Of a DNA stretch of 51,467 bases, positions 1 through 8,870 are shown piece by piece; position 1 is the stretch's first letter; each line of letters opens with the position of its first letter. Location: contig CACMVZ010000006.1 of NCBI GenBank assembly GCA_902617285.1, positions 1 to 51,467 of the forward strand, in the 5' to 3' direction. The position numbers and the translations under genes were made by a program. This DNA comes from an uncultured Bacteroidota bacterium (lineage in GTDB: Bacteria; Bacteroidota; Bacteroidia; Flavobacteriales; Flavobacteriaceae). The notes under the pieces were generated by a model. It was not told where the DNA came from. It made no database searches and saw nothing but the letters and a program-made list of their open reading frames with translations.

Positions 1-1775
1 AAACAAAAAATAATAACAATTTTCTTTCAATTAGATTAAAGGGATTTCCCAAAAATATAAATGCAATAGGTTCAAAAGTAATTTTATACAAATCTGACGG
101 TAATAATATTATGTCAGAACAATTTCCATCTAGAGGATTTCAAAGTTCAGTCCCATATAGGCTTCATTTTGGGCTTGGTAAAGAAGTTAATATTGACTCA
201 GTTGAGATTTTTTGGCCAAACAGAAGAAGATCAATATTAAAAAATGTTAGCTACAACCAGATGCTTGAAATTGATTTCAATCAAATTGAATCAAAAGTAG
301 TTAACCCTGAACCAACTTTTATTGTTAAAAATAAAGACGACAATAATCTAATTGATTTCACTCATAAAGAAAACTATTATATTGATTTCGATACTGAAAG
401 ATTACTTCCTCAAATGTTTTCAAATGAAGGTCCCACTATCTCAAATTATGACTTAAATAATGATGGTATACAAGACTTTTATATTGGTGGAGCAAAGGGA
501 CAAACCTCTAATATTTTTATGAGTAAATCATCTGGGCATGAAAAAATATCAACTCCATTTGAAATTCATAAGGATTCTGAAGATGTACAATCTATTTTTT
601 TTGATGCAGATAATGATGGTGATCAAGATTTATATGTAGCATCTGGGGGTAAGGCTTTCTCAAAGCTTTCAAGAACATTAAATGATAGATTATACAGAAA
701 TGAGAAAGGGATTTTTAAGTATGATTCTTCAGCATTAAGTTTCTCAAATTTTTTTAGTACAGGCGCTGCTGAAGTAGGTGATATTAATAATGATGGATAT
801 CTTGATATAATTGTTGGAGAAAGATTTGACGTTGATACTTATGGAATTCCTGGATCTATTTCAGTCTTAATAAATAGAGGTGATGGTACGTTTGAAACTA
901 CCTATCCTCCTGAATTAAAAAATATAGGAATGATTACAGATATTTCTATTACAGATATAAACGCAGATAATAAGAAAGATATTATTGTTGTAGGAGAATG
1001 GATGCAGATTAGTGTTTATATGAATAGTGAAAATAAATGGGAACTAGTTTCAGATAAAATAGGTTTAAAAGATACTAATGGAATCTGGCAGAGTATTGAA
1101 TCAGATGATTTTAATAATGATGGAATACCAGATTTTGTAGTTGGAAATATGGGGCAAAACGGTTTTTATAAACCTAATATGAAGTTTTACTTAAATGATT
1201 TTGATAAAAACGGAAAGTTAGAAACAATTTATACGTACAAAATTAATGGTGATGATTACCCAATTCATGATAGAGATGAATTGATTAAACAATTACCAGA
1301 ATTAAAAAAGAAGCTTCTTTATTACAAGGACTACTCAGTTCAAACAATCAATGATGTTTTTGATAAAGATTTACTGTTATCATCATACACTAGATATTTA
1401 GATGAAACAAAAAGTTTAATCTTATTATCTAAAGGTCCTCAATCCTATGAAATTATTTATATGCCCGATGAAATTCAATATTCAAGTGTACATGCAATTA
1501 GTATTGAAGATGTAGATATGGATGGTAAAAAAGATCTTATTCTTGGGGGGAATCAATTTTTAGTAAAACCACAATTTGGAGCATATGATGCATCAAAGGG
1601 TTGGATAATGTATGGGAGTAAATATTCAAATAAATTATTTGATAATTTTAAGCCATTAAATATATATGGTCAAATTAGAGATTTTTCTATAGTAAAAGAT
1701 TTAAAATCTTCTGATTCATTAATTTTAATAGCAGGAATTTCTGATTCAAAAATTATAACAAAAAATGTTAAATAG
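1..1775 (+). CDS. FG-GAP/VCBS repeat + ASPIC/UnbV protein (CRTAC1 family), 5'-truncated by window
   Basis: The reading frame is open from base 3 to the stop at 1773-1775, so the ATG at 111 is internal and the true start lies upstream of the window. The first ~90 codons are an ASPIC/UnbV domain (IGSKVILY, then RGFQSS, HFGLG and a SVEIFWP motif), exactly as found in the middle of the two paralogues downstream. From about base 440 to 1560 there are calcium-binding FG-GAP/VCBS blades with DxNxDGxxD loops (DLNNDGIQD, DADNDGDQD, DINNDGYLD, DFNNDGIPD, DVDMDGKKD). The visible part therefore corresponds to the C-terminal half of a ~1,090-aa protein. It overlaps the next gene by 11 bases, implying translational coupling. 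The family is predicted to form extracellular beta-propellers; the ligand is unknown. Confidence 0.9.
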   Translation, partial: TKNNNNFLSIRLKGFPKNINAIGSKVILYKSDGNNIMSEQFPSRGFQSSVPYRLHFGLGKEVNIDSVEIFWPNRRRSILKNVSYNQMLEIDFNQIESKVVNPEPTFIVKNKDDNNLIDFTHKENYYIDFDTERLLPQMFSNEGPTISNYDLNNDGIQDFYIGGAKGQTSNIFMSKSSGHEKISTPFEIHKDSEDVQSIFFDADNDGDQDLYVASGGKAFSKLSRTLNDRLYRNEKGIFKYDSSALSFSNFFSTGAAEVGDINNDGYLDIIVGERFDVDTYGIPGSISVLINRGDGTFETTYPPELKNIGMITDISITDINADNKKDIIVVGEWMQISVYMNSENKWELVSDKIGLKDTNGIWQSIESDDFNNDGIPDFVVGNMGQNGFYKPNMKFYLNDFDKNGKLETIYTYKINGDDYPIHDRDELIKQLPELKKKLLYYKDYSVQTINDVFDKDLLLSSYTRYLDETKSLILLSKGPQSYEIIYMPDEIQYSSVHAISIEDVDMDGKKDLILGGNQFLVKPQFGAYDASKGWIMYGSKYSNKLFDNFKPLNIYGQIRDFSIVKDLKSSDSLILIAGISDSKIITKNVK

Positions 1776-2337
1776 ATTATTAATTATACCAATTGTATTT
1801 TTATACTCATGCCAAACAAATAGTAATTATGACAAGTGGGTAAAAGATGAAATGGCAAACGGGAGTTATCAAGATAGTATTCAGTTTGGATTAAAATTAG
1901 GTGATTCCAAAAAGGATTTTTTTATAAAAGCATGGGAGCTTAATAATGAAGGAAAAGTAACTCATGGACCAAATAATGACTTTATTTTGTATGAACTTGA
2001 AGATATGCCAGAAGGTAAGAGGATGAATCATTTATTCTATGGCACGTTTAATGAAGACAATATTATGACAGGGTTAGATATGAGATTCTATTTTTTGGGG
2101 TGGGCTCCATGGAATGATAAACTTCAATCAGATTCTGTTTTACCAATAGCTATGCAAAAATTGTTGGAATGGTATCCAGGTAACGATTTTATTCAGATTG
2201 AAAATGAAAATTTAACAAATGATTTTTTTGTAAAAATCGATGGTAATAGGCAAATTGTAATTCATATATTGGATGAAAAGAATGTTAGGGCTCAATTGTT
2301 GGACTTGAGATATAAATATCCAAACCTTATTAGATAA
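1765..2337 (+). CDS. Unrecognised 190-aa lipoprotein within the CRTAC1 operon
   Basis: I do not recognise this family. The N-terminus is a lipoprotein signal (hydrophobic LLIIPIVFLYSC with lipobox Cys at residue 16), so the product is probably lipid-anchored outside the inner membrane. The mature part is about 175 aa, rich in aromatic and acidic residues, with motifs such as YFLGWAPW and EWYPGNDF, and has no transmembrane segment. The ATG lies inside the end of the preceding VCBS gene (11-base overlap) and the stop is one base before the GTG of the next giant VCBS gene. It is therefore certainly co-transcribed with them and plausibly a partner or chaperone for those lipoproteins; that role is inference from position only. 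Confidence 0.8.
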   Translation: MLNRLLIIPIVFLYSCQTNSNYDKWVKDEMANGSYQDSIQFGLKLGDSKKDFFIKAWELNNEGKVTHGPNNDFILYELEDMPEGKRMNHLFYGTFNEDNIMTGLDMRFYFLGWAPWNDKLQSDSVLPIAMQKLLEWYPGNDFIQIENENLTNDFFVKIDGNRQIVIHILDEKNVRAQLLDLRYKYPNLIR

Positions 2338-2338
2338 C

Positions 2339-5300
2339 GTGAAAAAAAATATAAAATTTATATCTATTGCATTACTAGCATTAAGTTGTCAGTCAAAAAA
2401 TGATTTTTTATTTGAATTAAAATCATCTTCTGAGACAAACATTGAATTTGAGAACAGTCTAATATTTGATCAAGATTTTAATGTATATACCTACAGGAAC
2501 TTTTATAATGGAGGTGGAGTTTCTATTGGAGATATAAATAATGATGGATTACCTGATATTTACTTTACCTCTAATCAATCTAAAAATTTATTATATCTAA
2601 ATAAAGGGGATTTTAAATTTCAAGATATTACGGACATCTCTGGTGTTGGTGGAAATAGAGCATGGTCAACAGGAGTTACAATGGTAGATATCAATGCTGA
2701 TGGATTTCTTGATATTTACGTTTGTAATTCTGGAGATGTAGAGGGAGATAATAAGCAAAATGAGTTATTTATTAATCAAGGAGATATGACATTCACAGAG
2801 GAGGCAACTAAATATGGTCTTGCTGATCCTGGATACTCAACCCATGCAAGTTTCTTTGACTATGATAAAGATGGAGATTTAGATGTCTATTTACTCAATA
2901 ATTCTTATCAAGCTATTGGAAGTTTCGATCTTAGAAGAAATGAAAGGCCAAGAAGAGACAAAGATGGTGGAGATAAGCTACTTGAAAATCAAAATGGAAA
3001 ATTTGTTGATGTCAGTGAAGAAGCTGGTATCTATGGCTCAGTAATTGGATTTGGCCTTGGTGTGACTGTAGGTGATGTTAACTCAGATGGTTGGGAAGAC
3101 ATATATGTATCCAATGATTTTTTTGAAAGAGACTATTTATATATAAATAATAAGGACGGTACATTTTCAGAAAAGTTAACTGATGCTATATCCTCTATCA
3201 GTGCTGCTTCTATGGGAGCTGATATGGCAGACATAGATAATGATGGTTCTGCTGATATTTTTGTTACCGAAATGTTGCCTTCTGAGTATGAAAGACTTAA
3301 ATCAGTTACAACTTTTGAAAATTGGGATAAGTATATGTATAATGTTGATAATGGATATTTTCATCAATTTACAAGAAACACTTTGCAACTTAATAATGGT
3401 GATAACACATTTAGTGAAATTGGTAGACTTGCTGGAGTAGAAGCATCAGATTGGAGTTGGGGAGCTCTTTTTTTTGATATGAATAATGATGGTTTACGTG
3501 ATTTATATATTGCAAATGGAATTTTTAGAGATTTGACAGATCAAGACTATCTTCAATATGTTTCAAGCGAACAAGTTTTAATGTCTATTATGTCTGGTGA
3601 GGAAGTAGACTATGCAAAATTAGTAGAGATAATTCCATCAAGACCCGTTAAGAATCACGCATACATCAATAAAGGAAATTTAACATTTACTAATGATGAT
3701 AGTACAGGTCTTTTAATGCCAAGCTTTTCTAATGGTTCAGCATATGGAGATCTTGATAATGATGGAGATTTAGACCTTGTAGTAAGTAACGTAAATATGC
3801 CATCATTTGTATATGAAAATCATACTGATAAAAAAGAAAGTGGAAATTATATTCAATTTGATTTAAGGGGGTCTGGTCAAAATACAATGGCTATTGGAAC
3901 ACAAATTATGGTTAAAGATGGAAATAGAAATTATTACATACAACACCAACCAATTAGAGGTTTTCAGTCAAGTATGGATTTAAGACCACATCTTGGTCTT
4001 CCATCTAATAGGAATATTGACATAGAAATAACTTGGCCTGATGGAACTATAAGTTCTCTAGAAAATGTTGAAGTGAATCAAATACTTTCAATCAGCCAAA
4101 GTAATACTCCAAAAACTAAGCCTTCAGATAATAATCCTATTTACTCAAAAGAATTATTCAAAAGACTTGATAATAATTCAACATTTATACATAATGAGAA
4201 TTTGTTTATCGATTTTAATAGAAATAGGTTGTTGCCTCACATGTTAAGTACACCTGGTCCGAAAATAATTAATGGTGATATAAATGGTGATGGTTTAGAT
4301 GAAATTTTTGTCCCAGGTTCAAAGGACTCAAAAAGTACATTATTTTATTGGAGTGAGGAATCATTAATACAAGATGATAAATTTACACTAATGAATGACA
4401 TTGAGTCTGAAACTATTGAATCTTTATTTTTTGATGCTGACTCAGACGGTGATCTTGATTTATATACTGCTAATGGAGGAATTGAATTTTCAAAATTTAT
4501 ACCTTACTTAGCTGATAATCTATACTTCAATGATGGTAATGGTAATTTTACTCAAAGTGAATTAGAGTTGCCAACCAATTCAAACTTTTTCAATTCTTCA
4601 ACAGTAGAAGCTTCTGATATTGATAAAGATGGTGATATTGATTTATTTGTTGGAGAAAGATTAATATCTGATTCATATGGAATACCTGGATCGGGTGTAA
4701 TCTTAATGAACAATGGAAAAGGATCTTTCAAAGATGTAACTTCTATTAATGCACCAGAACTTGAAGATATAGGAATGATAACTGATGCCTTATTCGTTGA
4801 TATTGATAATGATAATGATGAAGACTTAATTGTCATTGGCGAGTTTATGGGTATTAATATTTTACTTAATGAAAATGGTTTTTTTAGATTATCTAAATCA
4901 GAATTATCAAATTACAAGGGTTGGTGGCAATCAATTCAAGCAGGAGATTTCAATGGAGATGGATTATTGGATCTAGTTGTTGGAAATCATGGATTAAATT
5001 CAAGGTTTAGTGCAAGTGAGGAATTTCCTATTAGACTTTACATAAATGATTTTGATTTAAATGACCAACTTGATCCAGTTTTAACTTTTAAAAGAGAAAA
5101 TGGCAAATTCTATCCTTATGATTTAAGGCATAATTTAATTGATCAAATGAAACCATTGAAAAAAGTTTTTCCTGATTATAAATCATTTAGAACAGCTAGT
5201 ATCGAAGATATGTTTAGTTCCGATCAGTTAGATGAAAGTCTTAAAGTTGAAGTAAACACCCTATCTAGTTCTATTTTTATAAACAAGGGAAATGGTAAAT

Positions 5301-5617
5301 TTGATTTTTATGAATTATCTCAAAAGGCTCAATTTTCACCTATATATTCTTTATTTCTAAAAGATTTTGACCTGGATGGAGATTTAGATATCATAGCAGG
5401 TGGAAATTTGTACAATGCCAAGCCTGAAATTGGAAGATATGATGCCAGCTTTGGATTGTTTTTAGAGAATGACGGCAGCGGTAAATTTGAAGCAGCAGAT
5501 AGTGGCTATGGTTTTAAATTAAAGGGTGAAGTTAGATCTATAATCTTTTCAAATTCAAACATAGTTGTAGGTAGAAATTCAGATAGCTTAGCCATTTTTA
5601 AATATTTAAATGAATAA
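2339..5617 (+). CDS. Giant FG-GAP/VCBS–ASPIC/UnbV lipoprotein (CRTAC1 family), 1092 aa
   Basis: The predicted start is GTG, one base after the upstream stop; it gives a signal peptide ending ISIALLALSC, a lipobox, so this start is favoured. Architecture: first VCBS/FG-GAP block about residues 58-485 with loops such as DINNDGLPD, DINADGFLD and DYDKDGDLD; ASPIC/UnbV domain about 520-585 (RGFQSS, HLGL, ITWPDG); second VCBS block about 634-1027 (DINGDGLDE, DSDGDLD, DKDGDIDLF). This double-propeller layout is typical of large Bacteroidota CRTAC1 proteins, which are thought to sit on the cell surface and bind calcium and glycan or protein ligands; specificity is unknown. It overlaps the following paralogue by 8 bases. 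Confidence 0.92.
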   Translation: MKKNIKFISIALLALSCQSKNDFLFELKSSSETNIEFENSLIFDQDFNVYTYRNFYNGGGVSIGDINNDGLPDIYFTSNQSKNLLYLNKGDFKFQDITDISGVGGNRAWSTGVTMVDINADGFLDIYVCNSGDVEGDNKQNELFINQGDMTFTEEATKYGLADPGYSTHASFFDYDKDGDLDVYLLNNSYQAIGSFDLRRNERPRRDKDGGDKLLENQNGKFVDVSEEAGIYGSVIGFGLGVTVGDVNSDGWEDIYVSNDFFERDYLYINNKDGTFSEKLTDAISSISAASMGADMADIDNDGSADIFVTEMLPSEYERLKSVTTFENWDKYMYNVDNGYFHQFTRNTLQLNNGDNTFSEIGRLAGVEASDWSWGALFFDMNNDGLRDLYIANGIFRDLTDQDYLQYVSSEQVLMSIMSGEEVDYAKLVEIIPSRPVKNHAYINKGNLTFTNDDSTGLLMPSFSNGSAYGDLDNDGDLDLVVSNVNMPSFVYENHTDKKESGNYIQFDLRGSGQNTMAIGTQIMVKDGNRNYYIQHQPIRGFQSSMDLRPHLGLPSNRNIDIEITWPDGTISSLENVEVNQILSISQSNTPKTKPSDNNPIYSKELFKRLDNNSTFIHNENLFIDFNRNRLLPHMLSTPGPKIINGDINGDGLDEIFVPGSKDSKSTLFYWSEESLIQDDKFTLMNDIESETIESLFFDADSDGDLDLYTANGGIEFSKFIPYLADNLYFNDGNGNFTQSELELPTNSNFFNSSTVEASDIDKDGDIDLFVGERLISDSYGIPGSGVILMNNGKGSFKDVTSINAPELEDIGMITDALFVDIDNDNDEDLIVIGEFMGINILLNENGFFRLSKSELSNYKGWWQSIQAGDFNGDGLLDLVVGNHGLNSRFSASEEFPIRLYINDFDLNDQLDPVLTFKRENGKFYPYDLRHNLIDQMKPLKKVFPDYKSFRTASIEDMFSSDQLDESLKVEVNTLSSSIFINKGNGKFDFYELSQKAQFSPIYSLFLKDFDLDGDLDIIAGGNLYNAKPEIGRYDASFGLFLENDGSGKFEAADSGYGFKLKGEVRSIIFSNSNIVVGRNSDSLAIFKYLNE

Positions 5618-8600
5618 ATTTCTTTTTTTTAAAATATCTGCTATTATTTTTTTTATTGGATGTACCTCTAACATCAGTAAATCGAGTGAAATTGATTTAA
5701 AATTTAAAGCATTAGATTCAGATGTTACCGGAGTAACTTTCAATAATCGACTTAAATCAAATACTGATCTGAATATTATTGAGTATTTATATTACTATAA
5801 TGGTGGAGGAGTAGCTCTTGGAGATATTAATAATGATGGATTAGATGATATTTTCTTTTCTGGAAATGAGGTTAATGATCAGCTTTATTTAAATCAAGGA
5901 AATATGGTATTTAAAAATATCTCTAAATCATCAGGTATTGCTAATCAAAATAATTGGTCCACAGGTGCAAGTATGGCTGATGTTAATAATGATGGTTTTA
6001 TTGACATATATGTTTCAACAGTTAGTGATTACAAAAACTTAAAGGGACATAATAGGTTATACATTAATAATGGAGATCTAACATTTACAGAATCATCAAA
6101 AAAAATAGGTTTAGATTTTGAAGGATTTGGAACTCATGCTAGTTTTTTTGACTATGATAACGATGGAGATTTAGATGTCTATCTTTTAAATCACACAATT
6201 CATACTCCCAGAAATTATGGTAGATCTGATAGAAGAATTACTAGAGATGAAAAATCAGGAGATAGATTATATGAGAATTTACTAAATGAGGGTACTCTTG
6301 AATTCATTGAGGTTACTGATAAAGCTGGAATTTTTTCAAGCTCTCTAGGATATGGTTTAGCTTTATCAACTGTAGATATAAATAATGATGGATATATAGA
6401 TATATATGTTGGTAATGACTTTCATGAAAATGACTATTTGTACATCAATAACGGCGATAAAACCTTTTCCGAGCTTTCTAATAAGAAACTTTCTCATACT
6501 AGTAGATTTACTATGGGTGTTGATATAGCTGATATTAATGGTGATTTAATTCAGGATATATTTACTCTTGACATGATGCCATATAAATCTGATATTTTTA
6601 TGAAATCTGGTGGAGAGGATTCTGATAAGGTGTCTCAAATTAAGAAAGACTATGGATATAATGAACAGTTTGCGAGGAATCACATGCAATTAGGTTCAAA
6701 ACAGGGAATTTTCAAGGATGTTGCATTAATAACAAATACTTATGCTTCAGATTGGAGTTGGTCTGTTCTAATAGAAGATTTTGATAATGACACAGATAGA
6801 GATATTTTTATTACAAATGGCATTTTTAAGAGACCAAATGATTTGGACTTTATTAACTTTCAAAGTAATGTTCTCTATGAAAATTATAATGGTGACGATG
6901 ACAAATTTGAGCAGGACTTAATTGATCAGATGCCTATGTTGAAACTTTCAAATACTTTATTTCTTCAAGAATCTGAGTTTAATTTTAGAATGTTAGGAGA
7001 ATCTATTGGTATCCCACCTTCATATTCTAATGGTTCTGCAGTATCTGATTTAGATAATGACGGTGATCTAGATCTAGTTTCTAATAACATAAATGAAGAA
7101 GCTCAAATTTTAGAAAATCAATCAAATAACTTAAATAATTCATTTATAAAATTGAATATTAAAAACAATAATGGTTCACCATCACTAGGAGCTAAAGTTA
7201 TTATTCATGCTGCCGAAAAGACTCTTAAAAAAGAAATAAATAATTCAAGAGGTTTTGCATCGACATCCTCGTCTATAGTTCATTTCGGTCTTTCAAATAT
7301 TGAAATTGTAGATTCTGTAGAGGTTAAATGGCTTGACGGTACATCAAACAAATTTTATGATTTAGACGTTAATCAAATCCATAATATTTCACCTAAATAT
7401 TCGAACCTATCATCGGATTTTAAAAAAGACTCAGATGTATTTGAACTTGAGGAAATTGATTTTAAACACAGGGAAAATAATTATTTAGATTATGAAAGAG
7501 AACCTTTAATGCCTGAAAGATTATCTATAGAAGGCCCTGCATATGTTAGTTCAGATTTTAATGGAGATGGAGTTAAAGACATTTTTATTGGAGGAGCTAA
7601 ACTTCAGTCGCCTAAATTATTTATTCAAACATCAAAGGGTCTCTTCAATGAGGTCAATAATTTAGCTTTTAGTCAAGACTCTCAATTTGAAGATGTAGAT
7701 GCTGCTGCATTTGATTTTGACCAAGATGGGGACATGGATATCTATGTTATGAGTGGAGGTAATGAGTATGTTGATGGTGACCCGAACTTAATGGATAGAC
7801 TCTATATTAATAATGGAAATGCAGTATTTAACAAGTTTCCAGCAAATTTACCAAGCACAAATGGAGGTTCAATTTCATCAGCTGATTTCAATAATGATGG
7901 TTATCCAGATTTATTTATTGGTAGTAGATCTATTCCAGGAGGTTATGGATTGTCACCTGTAAGTATCATTGTTAAAAGTACTCCTGATACTGACTCATAC
8001 TTTGAGGTTGTAGCTCAATCTACTCTTGGTATGGTGACTGATAGTAAATATGCTGACATAAATAATGATGGAATAATGGATCTGGTTGTAATTGGTGATT
8101 GGATGCCAATTTCAATTCTAATAGGTGAAGGTGATAATAAATTTACTAATCAAACAACTAATTATAATCTTGGTAAATCATCTGGATTTTGGAATACAGT
8201 TGAGATTATCGATATAAACAAAGATGGTAAATTAGATATAATTGCAGGTAATTCAGGTTTAAATCATAAATGGAAAGCTAATCAAGAATTTCCTGTAAAA
8301 GTATATCTAGATGATTTTGATGATAACTCTTCTTTAGATCCAATTATATTTTATAATTTTTTTGGAGACCCTGTTCCATTTGCCTCTAGAGATAAATTGG
8401 TTAACTCTCTCCCATATTTAAAGAAAAAGTTTTTAAAATACAATGATTTTGTTGATGCTAGAGATATTGTATCATTAACAGATAGAAAAGAGATTTTTGA
8501 AACTAAGCTTGTTAATGAAATGAGATCAATGCTGTATATTCAGGATCAAGAAAATAAATTCATTCCTCAGCCACTTCCTAATCAACTTCAGATTTCATCA

Positions 8601-8858
8601 ATTGAAGATTTCTTTGTAGATGATGATAAGATATATTATGTAGGTAATTTTAGTGGATATGTTTCAGAGCTTGGTCCCTCTCTATCTAATTCTGGTGGTG
8701 TACTAATCGGTTTCGATGGTAATGGTTTCATTGAACATAAATCTTTGGGACTTCCAATTAACTATGAGGGAAGACATATAGATAAGCTTAATAATAATAC
8801 CTTATTAATTATAGGAAACAATAATCAAGCATACAGATTAAATTTAGACGAAAAATAA
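5610..8858 (+). CDS. Giant FG-GAP/VCBS–ASPIC/UnbV lipoprotein (CRTAC1 family), 1082 aa
   Basis: The ATG lies inside the end of the previous gene and gives a lipoprotein signal ending AIIFFIGC. Layout mirrors its neighbour: VCBS block from about residue 65 (GGGVALGDINNDG), ASPIC/UnbV about 527-590 (GAKVIIHAA, RGFAS, HFGLS, VEVKWLDG), and a second VCBS block from about 642 (DFNGDGVKD, DFDQDGDMD, DFNNDGYPD). The alignable loops but divergent intervening sequence show an old tandem duplication, not a recent one. A perfect TAAATTTG box lies immediately after its stop codon, so transcription may also restart before the next gene. The function is predicted extracellular calcium-dependent binding or scaffolding. 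Confidence 0.92.
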   Translation: MNKFLFFKISAIIFFIGCTSNISKSSEIDLKFKALDSDVTGVTFNNRLKSNTDLNIIEYLYYYNGGGVALGDINNDGLDDIFFSGNEVNDQLYLNQGNMVFKNISKSSGIANQNNWSTGASMADVNNDGFIDIYVSTVSDYKNLKGHNRLYINNGDLTFTESSKKIGLDFEGFGTHASFFDYDNDGDLDVYLLNHTIHTPRNYGRSDRRITRDEKSGDRLYENLLNEGTLEFIEVTDKAGIFSSSLGYGLALSTVDINNDGYIDIYVGNDFHENDYLYINNGDKTFSELSNKKLSHTSRFTMGVDIADINGDLIQDIFTLDMMPYKSDIFMKSGGEDSDKVSQIKKDYGYNEQFARNHMQLGSKQGIFKDVALITNTYASDWSWSVLIEDFDNDTDRDIFITNGIFKRPNDLDFINFQSNVLYENYNGDDDKFEQDLIDQMPMLKLSNTLFLQESEFNFRMLGESIGIPPSYSNGSAVSDLDNDGDLDLVSNNINEEAQILENQSNNLNNSFIKLNIKNNNGSPSLGAKVIIHAAEKTLKKEINNSRGFASTSSSIVHFGLSNIEIVDSVEVKWLDGTSNKFYDLDVNQIHNISPKYSNLSSDFKKDSDVFELEEIDFKHRENNYLDYEREPLMPERLSIEGPAYVSSDFNGDGVKDIFIGGAKLQSPKLFIQTSKGLFNEVNNLAFSQDSQFEDVDAAAFDFDQDGDMDIYVMSGGNEYVDGDPNLMDRLYINNGNAVFNKFPANLPSTNGGSISSADFNNDGYPDLFIGSRSIPGGYGLSPVSIIVKSTPDTDSYFEVVAQSTLGMVTDSKYADINNDGIMDLVVIGDWMPISILIGEGDNKFTNQTTNYNLGKSSGFWNTVEIIDINKDGKLDIIAGNSGLNHKWKANQEFPVKVYLDDFDDNSSLDPIIFYNFFGDPVPFASRDKLVNSLPYLKKKFLKYNDFVDARDIVSLTDRKEIFETKLVNEMRSMLYIQDQENKFIPQPLPNQLQISSIEDFFVDDDKIYYVGNFSGYVSELGPSLSNSGGVLIGFDGNGFIEHKSLGLPINYEGRHIDKLNNNTLLIIGNNNQAYRLNLDEK

Positions 8859-8866
8859 TAAATTTG
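8859..8866 (+). promoter_or_regulatory. Candidate -7 box (TAAATTTG) ahead of the haloperoxidase-like gene
   Basis: A perfect match to the Bacteroidota -7 consensus TAnnTTTG starts right after the preceding stop codon and ends four bases before the ATG at 8871. A transcript from here would be leaderless or nearly so. I see no TTG-type -33 element at the usual distance, so this is only a candidate internal promoter. Confidence 0.35.
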
Positions 8867-8870
8867 TAAA

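Noticed and set aside
111..113. ATG as the start of the first VCBS gene
   Set aside because: The frame is open to the window edge and the upstream codons encode the beginning of the ASPIC/UnbV domain.
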